64,000 nucleotides of DNA, taken from the NCBI GenBank assembly GCA_018340375.1, contig JAFFJZ010000086.1, positions 248,001 to 312,000 of the forward strand, in the 5' to 3' direction. The translations under genes and the position numbers were made by a program. Position 1 is the first letter of the stretch, and each line of letters starts with the position of its first letter. This DNA is from Gonatopus flavifemur (Eukaryota; Arthropoda; Insecta; Hymenoptera; Dryinidae). Below the pieces are notes generated by a model. The model worked only from the letters and a program-made list of their open reading frames with translations. It searched no databases and had not been told where the DNA came from. Positions 1 through 13,160 of this stretch are shown one piece after another.

Positions 1-65
1 TATTTTGAATCACGTGCTACTCCAACATCTACCGGTTTTGTTTCTAACTTTTTGTTATCGAATCA

Positions 66-298
66 CACGGAAAAATTTTAAAACGAACTATTATTATCCC
101 GCACATTAACCATTCATGTGCCAACGAAATTTTGTCTTCTCACAGGAACGATTGTTGTGTTCACAGTAATTAGTCCTGTGCTGCACAGTACTGATTATTG
201 TGAACACAACAATCATTCCTGTGAGAAAACAAAATTTTGTTGGCACATGGATGGTTTATGTGTGAGATAGTAATAGTTCGTTTTGAAATTCTTCCGTG
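66..298. mobile_element. Fold-back MITE with CACGGA-type ends
   Basis: Two arms of about 115 bp face each other and meet near 182, so almost the whole element is one hairpin. The ends read CACGGAAAAATTTT on the left and the near inverse AATTCTTCCGTG on the right. The right flank is TA and the left flank is CA, which fits a TA target duplication with one change. There is no open frame of note. The same CACGGA ends recur at 18993, 57726 and 61333. Confidence 0.75.
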
Positions 299-675
299 TA
301 TCAAATGATTTGATCGATCGCGACTTTTCTTATCATTGGTTGTTTCTTGATCGATTCGATCTCGATTAAGATTCGATAAATTTTCGAATTCAAAGTATAA
401 GATATTATTAAGCTACTTGTGATACATTAAAAAAGGATCCTTCATCTGCATAAATTAGGAATTAGTTATTTTGTTGTGCTCTGTAATTCTTTCTGAGAAA
501 TATATGTAGGGCATTCGCATGTGATTCTCCTCTCACGATTTTCGTCGACCGAACGCAATTATGTCATCGCTCTTACACTAGTTACGCGTGTAGGTGTTCC
601 AATACATATCATATCCGTGTACCGACAATGTTTACCTTTTTTCATAACGCGTTCGTTCGACGACTTTTCACTGTA
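299..675. other. Unassigned stretch
   Basis: Nothing recognised. The longest open frame here, starting at 521 from a GTG, runs into the mariner leader below and has no protein-like features. Confidence 0.5.
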
Positions 676-1466
676 CGAGGTGTGTTCAAAAAGTAAGGTG
701 ACTCTTCAAATTTCGCGGGCAACGTACTTTCGATTATCGATTTTTTTGTTTTGTTATGTTGGCACACTCTTCCCGAACATCTGTACCAAGTTTCAAGTGT
801 ATAGCATTTTTTGTTTGGTTGTGAGAGGCGTAAAGGTTATAAGTGTTTTGCGTGCTCGGCGATTTCTTGCTATCGAAAAATATGGATTAAAGGATTTGCA
901 TCAAAGTTTGTGTGAAAAATAAAATAAAGTGCTCCGAAACACTTAAAATGTTGACAGTAGCATACGGTGAAACTGTTCTGAGTAAAAAAAATGTTTACAA
1001 GTGGTACAAACTCTTCCAAGATGGCCGGGAAGATGCCAATGACGAGCCTCGCTCTGGACGCCCAAGCACGTCAACAACTGATGAAAACGTTCAAGCAGTG
1101 AAGAAAATTGTTTTGGAAAATCGTCGAATCACTATCAGAGAAGTTGCTGAGGATGTTGGTTTATCGCTTGGCTCGTGCCATGAAATTTTTTCTAACGTTT
1201 TGGGCATGAGACGTGTGTCAGCGAAGTTTGTTCCGAAATTGCTAAATTTTGACCAAAAGAACCGTCGCATGAGCATCGCTCAAGAACTGTTGAATGACGT
1301 CAACGACGACCCAGATTTACTCAAAAGGGTCATAACTGGTGACGAATCATGGGTATATGGTTATGATGTCGAAACCAAAGTCCAATCGTCCCAATGGAAG
1401 ACCCCAGATGAGCCAAGACCGAAAAAAGCACGCCAAGTTCGATCAAATGTCAAAGTTTTGCTCTGA
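676..1466 (+). pseudogene. Truncated mariner (DD34D-type) transposase
   Basis: A mariner-type left end (CGAGGTGTGTTCAAAAAGTA), preceded by TA at 674-675, leads into a reading frame with an ATG at 882. Codon 3 is TAA (888-890), so the start is dead. The frame then stays open to 1466 and shows the mariner N-terminal helix-turn-helix region (ERSGRP-like motif RSGRPSTSTTDEN) and the first catalytic aspartate in ITGDESWVYGYD. Homology stops just after SNVKVLL. The second and third catalytic aspartates and the right inverted repeat are missing. It belongs to a different mariner lineage from the intact copy at 58998, whose N-terminus and motif spelling differ. It is a dead 3'-truncated copy. Confidence 0.85.
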
Positions 1467-4400
1467 TTGAGTCGATGTTACGTTTATGATTATAATGATG
1501 AGGTCAAAAAATGTAGTTCTGGTGAAAACTTTGATGATACTTTGACCTTCGGCAAAAAATCATAAATTGAATTGGAGGAGAATGAATTCCATTCAGAATT
1601 TAATCTGGATCTTCGAGATCCAAGTTCCGACTTTCCTGCCGTTCACCTATGGTAAGAGAAAGGGTAACTTCATAAATTACATTGGGTTTTGGTTGAACAG
1701 TACGTTATGTTTTAGTTGATTTTCCGTTACATGTATAATGAAACGAGCGGTATTTGCTCCCTTCTATCGGAGACCAACTAAAAGATTAACGTTTTACACG
1801 AATCACGCCGATTTTGGGTTTCAATAAATAACTATTACGAGTTATGACGGATCGAACGTGTGAAGTCAACGACGATTCGTATAATCGGAAGCACGAAAAA
1901 CGGAGTTTCATACGGCAAACATATGATTGACGCGAGAAATGAGGTAGAAGTATGTCAAGTAGACGGGAGTTAGATCTGTACTAGCGCGGGAGGAGGGATA
2001 CTTGGTCTTATTCGATATTTTGTGCGAAGATTTCGAACATTTCTTACGTGTGGTATAGGAGTGCGTTGGAACATCTATTTGTTGATGTACGAGTGATACA
2101 ATGAGCGGTGGGAACAAATCGATTTGTACTTTGTTGAGTTTCAACGATTTTGAGATCTTCGCGTATCAGTTCGATCGTTCGATTTGAGATATTTTTCAAA
2201 TTAAAATTTAACACTAGATCATTACATGATGAGATTCGAATGACACGCATGAAAAGATTTATATAGAGTTGAAGACAAGTTATTCATTCACATCTCGAAC
2301 AGGTATAATGAAATGATGAATAGCTACAATGATGTCACATGAATGATCAAATGCATTGAGTTTGAGACTCAAATTCTCGATTACCAATTTGATAATTTAA
2401 TTCCTAGTGGAACTGAAATTGATGGATTATCCTTTTGAATATGGAATATTTCGGAACAATACTACTGATTTGAATTCAAAGTGTGTCGAAGTCAGTGAAA
2501 GTACAGAGACTTGAACAGGGTGTCTACTCCTGAAATTCTTCGTTTGCTTCATCGGCTAGTCTATGCAACACAATGTTGTGATTGATCAATTCCCTTAGAA
2601 TCCCAGGTTGCTGAACACTGTTCAAACACATCCGGGAGAAATGTGTGATCAGACCCGTTAATTACAACATGAAATCTTTAAACAGCAGAATAAGGTGAGG
2701 AAATTCGGCGTTGAATTAACAATTTTCCAATATTCAGAAGTGGAAAGAAGCGATCGAATTGGAATTTTGAAAATAGTCGGGTGGACATGAGGTGACGTCT
2801 AAAAATGGCGACGAAGTTTAAGGGCATTTATTGGATACTCCAAATACACTGAAATTCCGCCAATTGTATGGAGATTTCTTAGAGATCATGATTGGATCTG
2901 CCATAATCAGATGGAACCAATCCATCATCATTCCTCCCTATCAGTTCTCCCGGACTGTACAGAGAAGTGGTCAACTCAGTTCTTTCTGAAAATTATTTTC
3001 TCATGTCATCCAATTCAGGGAAATTTCCTGAATCGAATTGTACAAGAATCTCATGTTGGAAAAAAATGGCGGTAACCACTATTTTGCCTTACCCGGAAGA
3101 GACATTAAATGGGCGGCAACAATCAATCGCCCAGGAGCGACATACGACCCAAATTCGGGCCTGCATATATCATTTACTCTCATGTATTAAATATTTCTCC
3201 CACTCAAGCTGATTGTCAACTGATTATCACATTTCATAATTCACTTCACCTCGTTAAGCACTCTTAGAATGTTATACACGTGCGAATTCAATCAAACCAT
3301 ACGACTGATTGTACCTTGACATTGCTTTATAACGGCTTGCCTTTCCTGGAAATATGTCTAGATTTGTTGTCTGAGCCAGCCCCTATAAATTTCGGCAGTC
3401 GTTCCCCTCGTCACACAGCGAGATAAAAGGGATGTCTTTTCCAACCTCAGACCAATGGAGAAAGTCCAAAATGGGCTCGAAAAGGGCGCCAGATAGTCCC
3501 AGAAGGGAACTATCAAAATCGAGGGAAGATCCAAATTAACTAGGTTATCATAGAAGACTCATATAATGAGCCCACAAACTACCCGAAATTAACCCAGACC
3601 GCATAGAGGGGGTGGGTATAGGGGAACTTGGAATAATGACGGGTGAGAGTGAATCGCACAAAAATATAAAATGGTATTGGAACATATAATTGAAAAAAAG
3701 TAAATTATACAAAGGTGGGCCTCTATGGCACCACTCAAAATAATGAAGACAAACAGCCGGCGAAAGACGACTGATTCGTCCCAAAAGAAAGGGGTGCTTG
3801 ATGCAAACTCAGTGACCACTGGTCAGTCAGTGCAGCAGGTGAACCTACATGCACCGAGAGAACAGCCACGCGCTTTCCTCTATTCTCTTTCTCACAGCTT
3901 GGCGGGAACGTCGGCGTCCCACCCAAGGGATATTATCATGGAAGAAAAGAGGAATTCGCCACGACGATTCCGATTCAATATAATAGAACCAAGGCAGGGA
4001 ACTCACCGGCTTTCGTACAAAATCCAACACAATCGAAATGGACGCTCTGCGGTGGCACGAGGTACAATACTACAAGCACACGTTAAATTACAATACACTG
4101 TCGTGTTTGCCGCCAAGATCAAGACTAATCGTCCTCCAAATGTAACGAGAGCAGGTGAGCAAATTCCCGTCCCCCCCTTAAGCCTCTAGCTACAAACGTA
4201 GCATATTTGCAACGGTCCCTTTGGAGGGTTCTAGTCAACACCGTTGGGATTGGACGAAGTTGGGACTAGATAATTCTCTTCTTTACCATCTGAGGTAGCA
4301 ACGTATCACGCCGTCTTGTGTAATTTCTTCATAGTAGTTGATTGAGAAATAGTTGAAGGAAACTCAAACTGTTTGAGTGAATGTGACACCTGTCTCATCA

Positions 4401-5018
4401 CGATGAATGATTGATAAAAAGTAAGTTGAAGTTGTTTCTGGTTTGTTATCTTGTCATATCTTGAGAAAGTGAGATTCAAAGAAACTATCGATGTTTCAGA
4501 ATATTTCCACCCTTCTGTAACACCCTTGAGAGACTCGATACAATACAGATTCCTCATAAAATTAGAATGAGAGCCTCTCTTGACGGTTATAATTCCAATC
4601 CGCGACATCGACGAGGGATAGAAAGTTACAGAAATTCCATGTGACGAGGTATTTGGAAAATACCACGTCACAGCTTTTATTACTCTTATTCAAACAAGTT
4701 TGTGAAGTGAAGGAAACTTCGATTGAGTTCCCGTTGATCGAAATTGATGATGTTCGTTATAAATTCTTTTGGGCAGAACGAGACTACATTTTGAACCCCC
4801 ATAAGAATTCATGTTCAATGCTATAACGGTTGCTCTTCACAAATATTCCATGCATTGTTCATGCTGATCTTGAGAATTCCTGCGTGTGCTCATCAAGAAC
4901 TCTCCAAGAATCCTTATGATGCATGTGTCCTTTTAGAATACCATACGAAATCATAAAAATCGGTATGGACATTCTCCATTGGAGAACCATACATTACTTC
5001 CATGTTGTTGATATATTT
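1467..5018. other. 3.5 kb without a recognisable gene
   Basis: Several frames of 60-150 codons occur, the longest at 3725-4189 on the plus strand. None has a domain, motif or codon pattern I can recognise, and they overlap frames on the other strand. No terminal repeats were found. This could be unique host intergenic or intronic sequence; it is the pre-insertion target of the BEL element that follows. Confidence 0.5.
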
Positions 5019-5023
5019 ATAAG

Positions 5024-5427
5024 TGTTCAGCGAGTTAGCACAGTGGAGGAAAATGAGTTATGTAGAGTGAATGAAGAACTGTTGATTGCAGAAAAGGTTC
5101 CACCTTAATCTAAATTATATCCTTCGGAATATTGTAAGGACGGGAAGGCGAGATGGTCAGTGAAAGTTAATGTGAGACACGTGTTTAACATAGATAGAAT
5201 CGAACACGTCCTTATTCTTCTACGGTACAGGCGGTACTCATCGTACCAAAGTCAAATTATATCTAAAATCACAAATACACACAAATTCGCAATGATTACG
5301 AGACGAAAGTTACGTAGACTCTTTGTCCCTAGGAAGTGCTCCCTTCGAGAGAGCGATTTTTGTGACGAAGCACGGATAGAGGTGCGACCGGCACATCGGT
5401 CTCTCTATATTTTTGTTCGCTCCAACA
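5024..5427 (-). repeat. 3' LTR of the BEL/Pao element
   Basis: About 404 bp, matching 17169-17567 in direct orientation. On the minus strand it begins TGTTGGAGCG and ends GAACA, the TG...CA form of an LTR. It is flanked on the far side by ATAAG. In the first 100 bases (plus strand) roughly one base in seven differs from the other LTR, pointing to an old insertion. Confidence 0.9.
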
Positions 5428-5441
5428 TTTTCACCCACCTC
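5428..5441 (-). promoter_or_regulatory. Polypurine tract
   Basis: On the minus strand GAGGTGGGTGAAAA sits immediately before the 3' LTR. This is the expected place and composition for the plus-strand priming tract of an LTR retrotransposon. Confidence 0.65.
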
Positions 5442-5529
5442 ATTCTGGAGTACAAAATGAACAACAGCGATGGGTGTTAAGAGCATAGATGTGAAAGCTA
5501 ACTTGAAACTTCAACCGACCTACGCTGTG

Positions 5530-7622
5530 AAGGTACCATTGTGAGGCAACCGTGGAGCTAGGTACAGTCATCCGTGACCGGGAGCACAATAAGCTCATGC
5601 ACGGGGCGTTTGAAGTTGGCAGTGCGTAGCTTCACGACGCGAATCAACCCGTCAGAGCCTGGGTATGTAGTTAGGACCTTGGCCAAAGACCACTTTGCTG
5701 GGGGGGAATTTTCGTCCGTAATCGGGGCTATATCCCCATGCTTTGAGCCAGGTTGCGTAGCAGCCCACTCATAGCGAACTTTTAGCGTTTGGAGGTATTC
5801 TCTAGACCAGCCTCCCCACCAGTCCTGCATCATTTGTTGTAAAAGCCTCCAACGCCTAAGAGGAGGTCTCTTTTTGTTTCAATAGCATGGTTCTGGGACC
5901 AGATATGAACCTGACCCGACCAGTAAGTGGGCTGGAGTCAAGAATGGAGTATCCGCGGGGATACCCATATCCCGTTGGAAAGGGGTAGTAGTGATCTGGA
6001 GTTGAAACAAGCCTCTGTTTGTGTGAGAAGCGTGTAAAATCCTTTGAATGTCAAGGTGCTCAATCCAATGACTCGTCGGAGGTGGTACTTAGTCGACTTA
6101 ACAGCTGCTTCCCAGATTCCCTCGAAATGGAAAGCCCCGAGAGGGTTATAGTGCCACGTGGTGCCCTAGCTCGAGAGAAAGTTCCCTGATGCGAGTGAAT
6201 GGGCTAAAGACCTCTGGTACATTCACTTGAGTTCTGTGTCAGCCCCTACAAAGGTTGTTCCCTGATCGCTATATAGGGAGGAGCAATGGCCGCACCGGGC
6301 AGTTAAACGCCGAAATGCGGCGATGAAGCCTTGGCTATCCTAGCTGGAAACTAGTTCCAAGTGAACAGTTTTCGTGCCTAAACATATAAGAATCGCAATA
6401 TAGCCTTTGTAAAACTTGTTCTCCCTTCCTGGGGGAGTTCTGATACTATAAGGTCCAGCATAGTCCACTCCAGACTTTGAAAGAGGTTTATTTGGTCTTG
6501 TTCTATGATGGGGCAATTAAGCTAGTCACTGATACGCGGGGCTGCTTCTAAATCGTATGCAAGAGATGCATCTATTGATGATAGATCTAACTAAAGGTCC
6601 TCCTCGCACTATCCAAAACTCTTGCCTTAAGGTAGCTAGCGTGAGTCTGACGCCTCCATGAAGGGTCTTTGAATGGTAGTATTTTACCATGAAGCGCGAC
6701 AGCTGAGCTTCGTACGGCAAGATGGAAGGATGCTTTTCGCTGTAGCTGAGCAACGAATTCCGCAGCCTGCCACCCACCCTAATAAGCCCTTCGTCGATGA
6801 AGGGGTCCAGCTTAGCGATGGGACTGTTTTTAGGAATATGGTCTTTGCTGAGACTTTCCAAATCTTAAGATAAGTACGTTGAGTATGATATATTAGGACA
6901 CGTTTCACCCTTTCTAATTCAGCTAGTGACAGCAAGCAGTTGTCATTCAATGGAGGTATAAGGAACCAATTGAACGAGAATACTGATGACCGGGCTAACA
7001 ATGACGATTTAGACTTGACAGGTAATAAATTGATGAACCTTAAAACGTGAGCAGTAATTCTAAAAGGGTGGGTAGCGGATGGATATCTAGCTATTATGTC
7101 CCAGGTTATGGGCTCACGGTTGCCACTGGGGCGACTTGTAACGAGCGAATGTGATTCTCCAGAATTCTCGTTGAATCCACCGAAAAAGGAACCTAGTTCG
7201 ACCTTTTCTCCGAGCCACTTTGGCCTTTCCCACCAGAGCGAGAATTCCGCAATACAGTTGGTTCAATACCCCTCGAGGCGCCATCTCCAGGATTATCGGC
7301 AGAACGCACATGGCACCACATGGCGTGTGGTTGCAGCGCATGAATTTTGGTACATCTGTTGGCCACGAAGACTGGCCAACAAGAAGGGTGAGAGCTAAGC
7401 CAGTAGAGAACGTCCATTGAGTCAGACCACAAATGGGTCGAGTGTATTCTCATCCCTAGTGGGGACTCGGTCTTTTTGACTGATTGAGATAGCAATACGG
7501 CAGCTCATAACTCCAGCCTAGGAATGGGAATGGAACTTCTGATGGGAGCGACTTTGGTCTTGGACTGCAGCATTCTAACGGAGATTTCGCCTCGGTACAA
7601 GACGCGTAAATAAACTGCAGCG
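5530..7622 (-). pseudogene. BEL/Pao pol, RNase H to integrase and C-terminal region
   Basis: Going down the minus strand from the hAT-like insertion: the RNase H part (AAVYLRVLYRG, then SKTKVAP and IPRLEL) and its downstream region with the BEL-typical WSDSMDVLYWL and HVRSADNPGDGASRG at 7193-7495. Next comes an integrase zinc-binding region (LIRVGGRLRNS, then HGGVRLTLATLRQEFWIVRG) at 6526-6861. Finally a C-terminal DUF5641-like stretch (WWGGWSREYLQTL, then GLIRVVKLRTANFKRPVHEL) at 5558-5833. The frames are broken by several shifts and stops, and the integrase core between about 5840 and 6520 is poorly preserved. This is the 3' half of the polyprotein whose 5' half lies at 10912-14159. Confidence 0.85.
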
Positions 7623-8279
7623 CACAGTGGGCAGAAATCCAAAATAAGCGGACAGAATTCGAAAAATGAAGTTTCGAATTTCGACTTTCTTTCCATGGAA
7701 TCCCATAGAGGATACTCCAGTGAATGTAAAACCAAAGGGACAGGCAGGTATCTCTTATACCGATAATTCCTGGGCGTCCTGGAATGGTGCATTTTTGGTA
7801 TCTCTAGGTGACGTGATTTCACAGTGAAAAACTGTTTGTGTTTCAAGTGCGATAACTTTTGACTCAAGTGATTATTTTCAATTCCGTTCAATGGAGTATG
7901 ATTTTAGAGGTATTTAGAAAATTTTCATATACATTTGAGTCGTTCAATTCTGATTTTGATTGAATTTTCAAAACCATCAATGATTGCTTGTCAAACCGTT
8001 TTCCATCAAAATTTGCGACAATTCAATTTCAAAAATGTTTCAAGTTCCGGACCGTACCGCGTTCTCTTACCATTCAATGGGTGAGGGGGACCATGTTTAA
8101 CAAAATATCAAAGATCTGGCTGCTACAAGCTGCAATTCTCATTGTAGCAGCATATATACCATAACCACGCAAGTTCTAGATATACGTATGGTCGAACAAA
8201 AAGATTATAATGTTTCTATCAACGTAAAAATATTGATCACAATTGATCAGTTTGATCACCATGAATAATTCATCATCCC

Positions 8280-9990
8280 GAGCGTGTATTTACTACGGGT
8301 CCAATGTGGGTCCAAATTGGGGGCCCATGCGACTTAAAGTGGGACCAAATCTAGGATGATAACATCGTTCCCAGCCTCGCTGTATTGCTTTGCCCTGTGA
8401 TGTGCCAACCAAAAACCTCATCTATTGATTTTATTCGTAATCGGAAATAATTCGGATCGCAACGTACAATTCCTCCACCATGTATGAGAATCCGAATTGT
8501 TTCTACATTTTCAACAAAGGAGAAGAATCCAGAAAGCTGTACAATATAATAATAATTATGGAAAATGCAATTTATTCGTTTAACTTCGTGTTCGCTTTCT
8601 CGATCCTTACTCTTCAAACATTATATCATATAGTTAAAATATTAAGCTTCCTAAGAACGAACAGAAATCACCGAAGTGAACCATAATTGCAACCTCAGCA
8701 ATCTTCCATCCGGTCATATTCGATTATACGAGATTCACGACTACGAAATTCCGTAGCCACCTTGATTTCTTTTCGATCTTTCTCTTCTGCATTCTTTCAT
8801 CAATTTATTTTCATTTACTGAAACATAGTTTCTCAAAAAAAATACCATTAGACCATAAACACCTTTTAATTGTAAACACTTTCAACTAAACACAATTCAA
8901 TTATTATTTTCTTTTAGATGACTCTAAATGATTCATACAATCTTTAAAAAACACGTCAACTTTGAAAATCGCTGTTGATGCTTCGAGCGGAGTCCAAAGT
9001 CCGGTATGCACCTTCGTTTCTTTCCTTTTCCTAATACCTCTTTCCCTTCTCGCACACACTACGAAATTATTGAGCATAACGACCGTGGAACTTTGCCGAA
9101 TACAGCAAAAAACGCAATCACGCGATTCCCCACTCCCATAATTAGGAAATCTGCACTCTTGTAAATAGAGCATGCATGATGGAAACACCAGAGTACATTT
9201 TCGGGATTTATCGGGGACACGTCTTGTACAAGAGATCGTGTAATTCGGAGCTTTACCAATCGAAGTTGCAAACTAGTCTTTGGGTACCGTGACACCGTCT
9301 CACAAGTTCCACGTGCCGGTACATTCTTCTCTGACAAATTCCACCTTATCAGAAGAACCAACCATTAACGGTAGTGTAAATTCAGTGCATGAACCACCAT
9401 CCGAGACGAGGGACCTAGGCTCCGAATTTTGGCTCCATTCGTTTCCTCATTAACGTCCAATCATCCACACTGCTCCCTTCAGGACCAGCTCCAGCGGGAT
9501 CACCAGCGGTTCTCAATAGACAACGAAGAGTAAGAAAAGAAAACTGTATTACACACGCACACACACGTCTTCTCACACTCACATAACTCCAAGTATTAAC
9601 GTAATTTTGTTCTTAATTTAAATGGAGGAAAATATTTGTCACTCACCTCACTTAACGATCTTCTCTTTTACCATCTCCAAACTGCACATCCTCATTTCGT
9701 TCGAATTTTCATTTGCAATCCTTGAGAACTTACGTTGAAGTTTTTTTGAGAATACGACTACGGTTGCCGCCCTAGGTCTTCTTTACAATCTTCAGCGAAC
9801 TTAGAATCTGAACAAACCCACATAAGCGACTCGATCTAGCCGCTCAGGTCGTGTCGACAAATAAATAAATTTGCTACAGAGTGAAACCCTGTTTCGCTAC
9901 GTAACAGCCCGAAGACTAGGTGATACAATGGGCCCTGACCTAAGTCGATGTTGGCCCAACTTAGGACCGGGCCCGCATCAAAGTTAAATA
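8280..9990. repeat. Possible nested element with GGGCCC-rich ends
   Basis: A segment at 8295-8345 (gggtccaatgtgggtcc, then gggggcccatg and cgacttaaagtggg) resembles the inverse of 9927-9975 (gggccctgacctaagtcgatg, then ggcccaacttagg). The match is imperfect. Between them there is no recognisable coding sequence. It may be another non-autonomous element nested in the hAT-like one. Confidence 0.3.
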
Positions 9991-10449
9991 TTTCCATTTT
10001 CTACGAACTATAATTGTATCGGAACTCGGAATAAACAATAAGGCCAAGATTAGTAGAAGTATTCAATGTTGTGAAAAATCACCTGCTTTCAGAAAATAGA
10101 TAAGTTTTTGAAAATTCAGAAAAAACATGTACCAACAAAACGAATGAAGCTTTTAAGATTGATGAAATTGAGAAACAGGAATTGGAACCAATCCTAGCCA
10201 AAATGAGAATCAAGTGGAAAGGATCACATAGAGTCATAGAGCGTTTTTTGGAAAAAAATGAAGATTGGTTGAATACTGAAGCAACAATTGTTGTGAGTAC
10301 CGTAAATATTTGAGTAGGAATCACTATTTCGCTTCATCCAGAAAAATTAAATATTCTCATTTTGATAAGAATTCATTGGACAGAAATCAATCAGAATGGA
10401 GTAGTATCGCATGCCAATCATCGTCACTCAAATGCATTAGCAAAGCGAG

Positions 10450-10830
10450 GTCGACCAGATTCGTGATCAGCGACCCCGAAAAACCTCTCTCAAAAATTTT
10501 CAAGGAGATCCGATGCCTATTTTCAAAATTTATCCGCCATTTCATGTCCGCCATTTTGTTTTTGAAAAATCCGGCAACAGTTTGGTAATTAGGGACTCCA
10601 ATGAACCTCTCTCAAAAATTTTCAAGAAGATCCGATGCTTATTTTCCAAATTTATTCGCCATTTTATGTCCGCCGATTCGTTTCTGGAAAATCCGGCAAC
10701 AGTTTTGTAATTAGGGACCTCAAAGAACCTCTCTCAAAAATTTCCAAGGAGATCCGATGCCTATTTTCAAAATTTATCCACCATTCTGTTTTTGGAAAAT
10801 CCGACAACGGATTCGTATTCAGCGACCCCA
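10450..10830 (+). repeat. Tandem repeat, about 120-bp unit
   Basis: Roughly three copies of a unit containing cctctctcaaaaattttcaa, then gatccgatgcctattttc, followed by tttatycgccat and a linker ending in atccggcaacag. Copies start near 10484, 10608 and 10728. The open frames at 10310-10871 are just this repeat read through and are not taken as a gene. Confidence 0.75.
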
Positions 10831-10911
10831 AAAACATTGAAACACTGAGTTTCATGGAAATTGAATCATAGTTTCTATTTAAGTCCGTTTTTTCGTTAAT
10901 TCTGCCCACTG

Positions 10912-13160
10912 TGCAGCGCCGTAAGCTGACTCAAAAGCATCCGTGAAACCATGAATTCCAACGGTGCTGCCAGGAATATATTTCAGCCAGCAGGGAATCT
11001 TCAGATTATTGAGGGCTTCAATATTGTCGTACCATTCGAGCCATGGAGCTCCAGGTTTGGGGGTAATTCTGTGTCCCAGTTGATCTGAGCTAACCAAAGT
11101 TGCTGTGAGAATATTTCCGCGGTTACGAGTACAGGAGCTATTCAACCAGAGGGGTCAAATACCCTAGCCACTCTTGATAGGACAGCTCTCTTAGTCCAAG
11201 ACTTTCTTTCCAAGTCGATATCTAGCCTAAAGTAAAAATAATCATCTACACAATTCCAACTTAAGCCTAAGATACTATATACAGATTTGTCGGAATTGGC
11301 AGGGTCTTCGCTATGGATGACTGGTAGCAAGCGAACATCGTTAGCCATCCACTTGTGCAAGGTGAAACCACCCACCTCGCAAATTTCAATCAGCTGGTGT
11401 AATTTTTCGGAAGCCTCCTCTATGGTATGGCCACTCGATGGGGTGTCATCCATATAGGTATCTTTTCTGAGCAGTTCAGCTCCTAACGGGGACCTACCCT
11501 TTTCGTCCTCAGCCAATTGCTTCAGCACACGCATAGCCAAGAAAGGGCTGGGAATCATTCCGTAGGTAACTGTCTGGAGACTCCAAACTCCCATTTCGTC
11601 TGTGGGACTATTTCGCCACAATATAAGCTGGAATTTCTGGTCATCAGGGTGGACCCTGATCTGACGAAACATCTGTTCAATGTCTGTGAAAAAACGAAGC
11701 GGTATTGTCTCCATCGCCATAGGATTTCCGGCAGATCCGGTAGCAAATTCGGACCGCAATGTAGAGTATCATTGATTGAAATCCCATTGGCAGCTTTAGC
11801 GGGCCCATTGAAAACGGTACGTATTTCAGTACCAGTTCCAGAGGTTTTCAACACCCCATGGTGTGGGAGGAAATATTTACAATTGGGTATGTCCGAATCT
11901 TGGACTAGGATCATGTGGCCTAAATCCGCATATTCGGACATCAATTCGTAATAGAGATTAGCAAAGGCAGCGTCAGAAGTGAAGCGTTGCTCCATGCGTA
12001 CCAGCATGGTTTTTGCGAGGTTGAACGACCCAGGAGAATCGGGTTCTACCTCTGACTCCTTGAAAGGTAGTCTAACTGTGTAGCGACCTGATTCATCTCC
12101 ACTCGTGGTTTCATTAAACAAACGATTCACATACTTCTCATCAGGAGGAGGGATTTTTGGGTCTGATTGGGGGATTTTCTCCTGATTACAAAATCGTTGG
12201 AACAATCCTGCTAGGTCTAACCATCCTGGGCTAACAATCCTCCTAGGGTCATATCTTCGGATACATGCAGTACAGGAAGTCGTGCACTGCATTGCGATAG
12301 CGAGGCTGGCTCGGATATTAGCCAGCCAAGCTTAGAATTCATGGCAAAAGGCGCCCCAGAATCCCTTTGTAGCAAACCTCCATCCACTATAGCAGCGTGA
12401 ATGGTTGCTCCAAGTGATACATCAACCTGCCCCCGACCAGTGTGGTCGGGATCAGCTAAAAGTATGCCTCGCAAATGGCGAAAGTCTCTGACTTCGTTAG
12501 CGACTTTAGGTGCGTAGGAAGTAATTTTAGGCAGCACATAGGCATGTGCTGAATGTGCAAAGTCAGAGTCACAACGGGGTTTGATCGTGAAGTTGACCAA
12601 CTTTCGGCAGGTGAAGTGGTGTTTGCCCACTACCCCTGAAATGGGCATGCTGATAGGGCAATACAATAATTCCAAACGTTGGCAGAGAGATTCAGAGATA
12701 AACGAGGATTGTGAACCGTGGTCAATCAGGGCCCTAGCTAGGGGACTATTACCCTTTTCTGAGTAAATCTTGATTATAGCAGTTGAAAGCAAAACGGTGG
12801 TAGCTGCGAGGCTCGAGTTGACCGAAGTGTGAGTAGCCTTCGCCTCGCTGGACTCAGCAACTTTTGATGTACTGTGTTCGGTTTCGGTATTGGGGAGGGC
12901 ATTAGAACGTTTCCGGATATCAGAATGTATGCTAGAATGGTGCATACCACCACAGTGCTGGCATCTGTTCTTCGATCTGCATTCTTTAACTAAATGCTTA
13001 GCTAGGCAATTGTAGCATCGCTCATGGGCCGTGATCAATTCCTTCCGCTGAGCTGGGTTTTTAGATTTATAGTATTCACGAAACAAAGAGAAATGATTTT
13101 GTCGCAAAGCAGGCATTTGTCGTAATTTGGGACCAGGGGGCGTGTGTTTTGCCACGAGTT
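10912..13160 (-). pseudogene. BEL/Pao protease and reverse transcriptase (pol 5' half)
   Basis: Minus strand, from high to low coordinates: a zinc knuckle (CYNCLAKHLVKECRSKNRCQHC), then a DUF1758-type aspartic protease with LARALIDHGSQSSFISE (the usual D-S/T-G reads DHG here). Next comes the BEL RT with LGHMILVQDSDIPNCKYFLPHHGV and FNGPAKAANGISINDTLHCGP. It continues after a frameshift with FFTDIEQMFRQIRVHP and the catalytic KDTYMDDTPSSG (YMDD-type). Then comes GLSWNCVDDYFYF and the start of RNase H, HGFTDAFESAYGAA, at the hAT-like insertion. Frameshifts lie near 12270 and 11735, with an in-frame TGA after FDPSG near 11142 and another shift close by. It is inactive. Confidence 0.9.

Larger units (their letters stand above)
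7624..10911. mobile_element. hAT-like element inserted in the BEL RNase H
   Basis: The ends read ACAGTGGGCAGAAATCC on the left and TTCTGCCCACTG on the right; the similarity continues imperfectly to about 31 bp (CGGAC on both sides). The flanks share tgcagcgc (left 7616-7623, right 10912-10919), an 8-bp duplication of hAT length. Joining the flanks restores the RNase H reading frame across the site. Inside there is no recognisable transposase, so the copy is non-autonomous or eroded. It contains a tandem repeat (10450-10830) and a possible inner element (8280-9990). The left end has one extra A compared with a perfectly symmetric terminal repeat. Confidence 0.75.

Noticed and set aside
521..922. 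133-codon frame ahead of the mariner
   Set aside because: It begins at GTG, runs through the mariner left end and has no protein-like pattern.
3725..4189. 154-codon ORF in the 5' unassigned region
   Set aside because: No domain, no motif and competing frames on the other strand.
5024..5427. tRNA-derived SINE (A-box TAGCACAGTGG, weak B-box about 60 bp downstream)
   Set aside because: The same repeat at 17169-17567, TG...CA ends, ATAAG flanks and BEL coding between them show these are LTRs.
10310..10871. Three overlapping plus-strand ORFs
   Set aside because: They are one 120-bp tandem repeat read in several registers.
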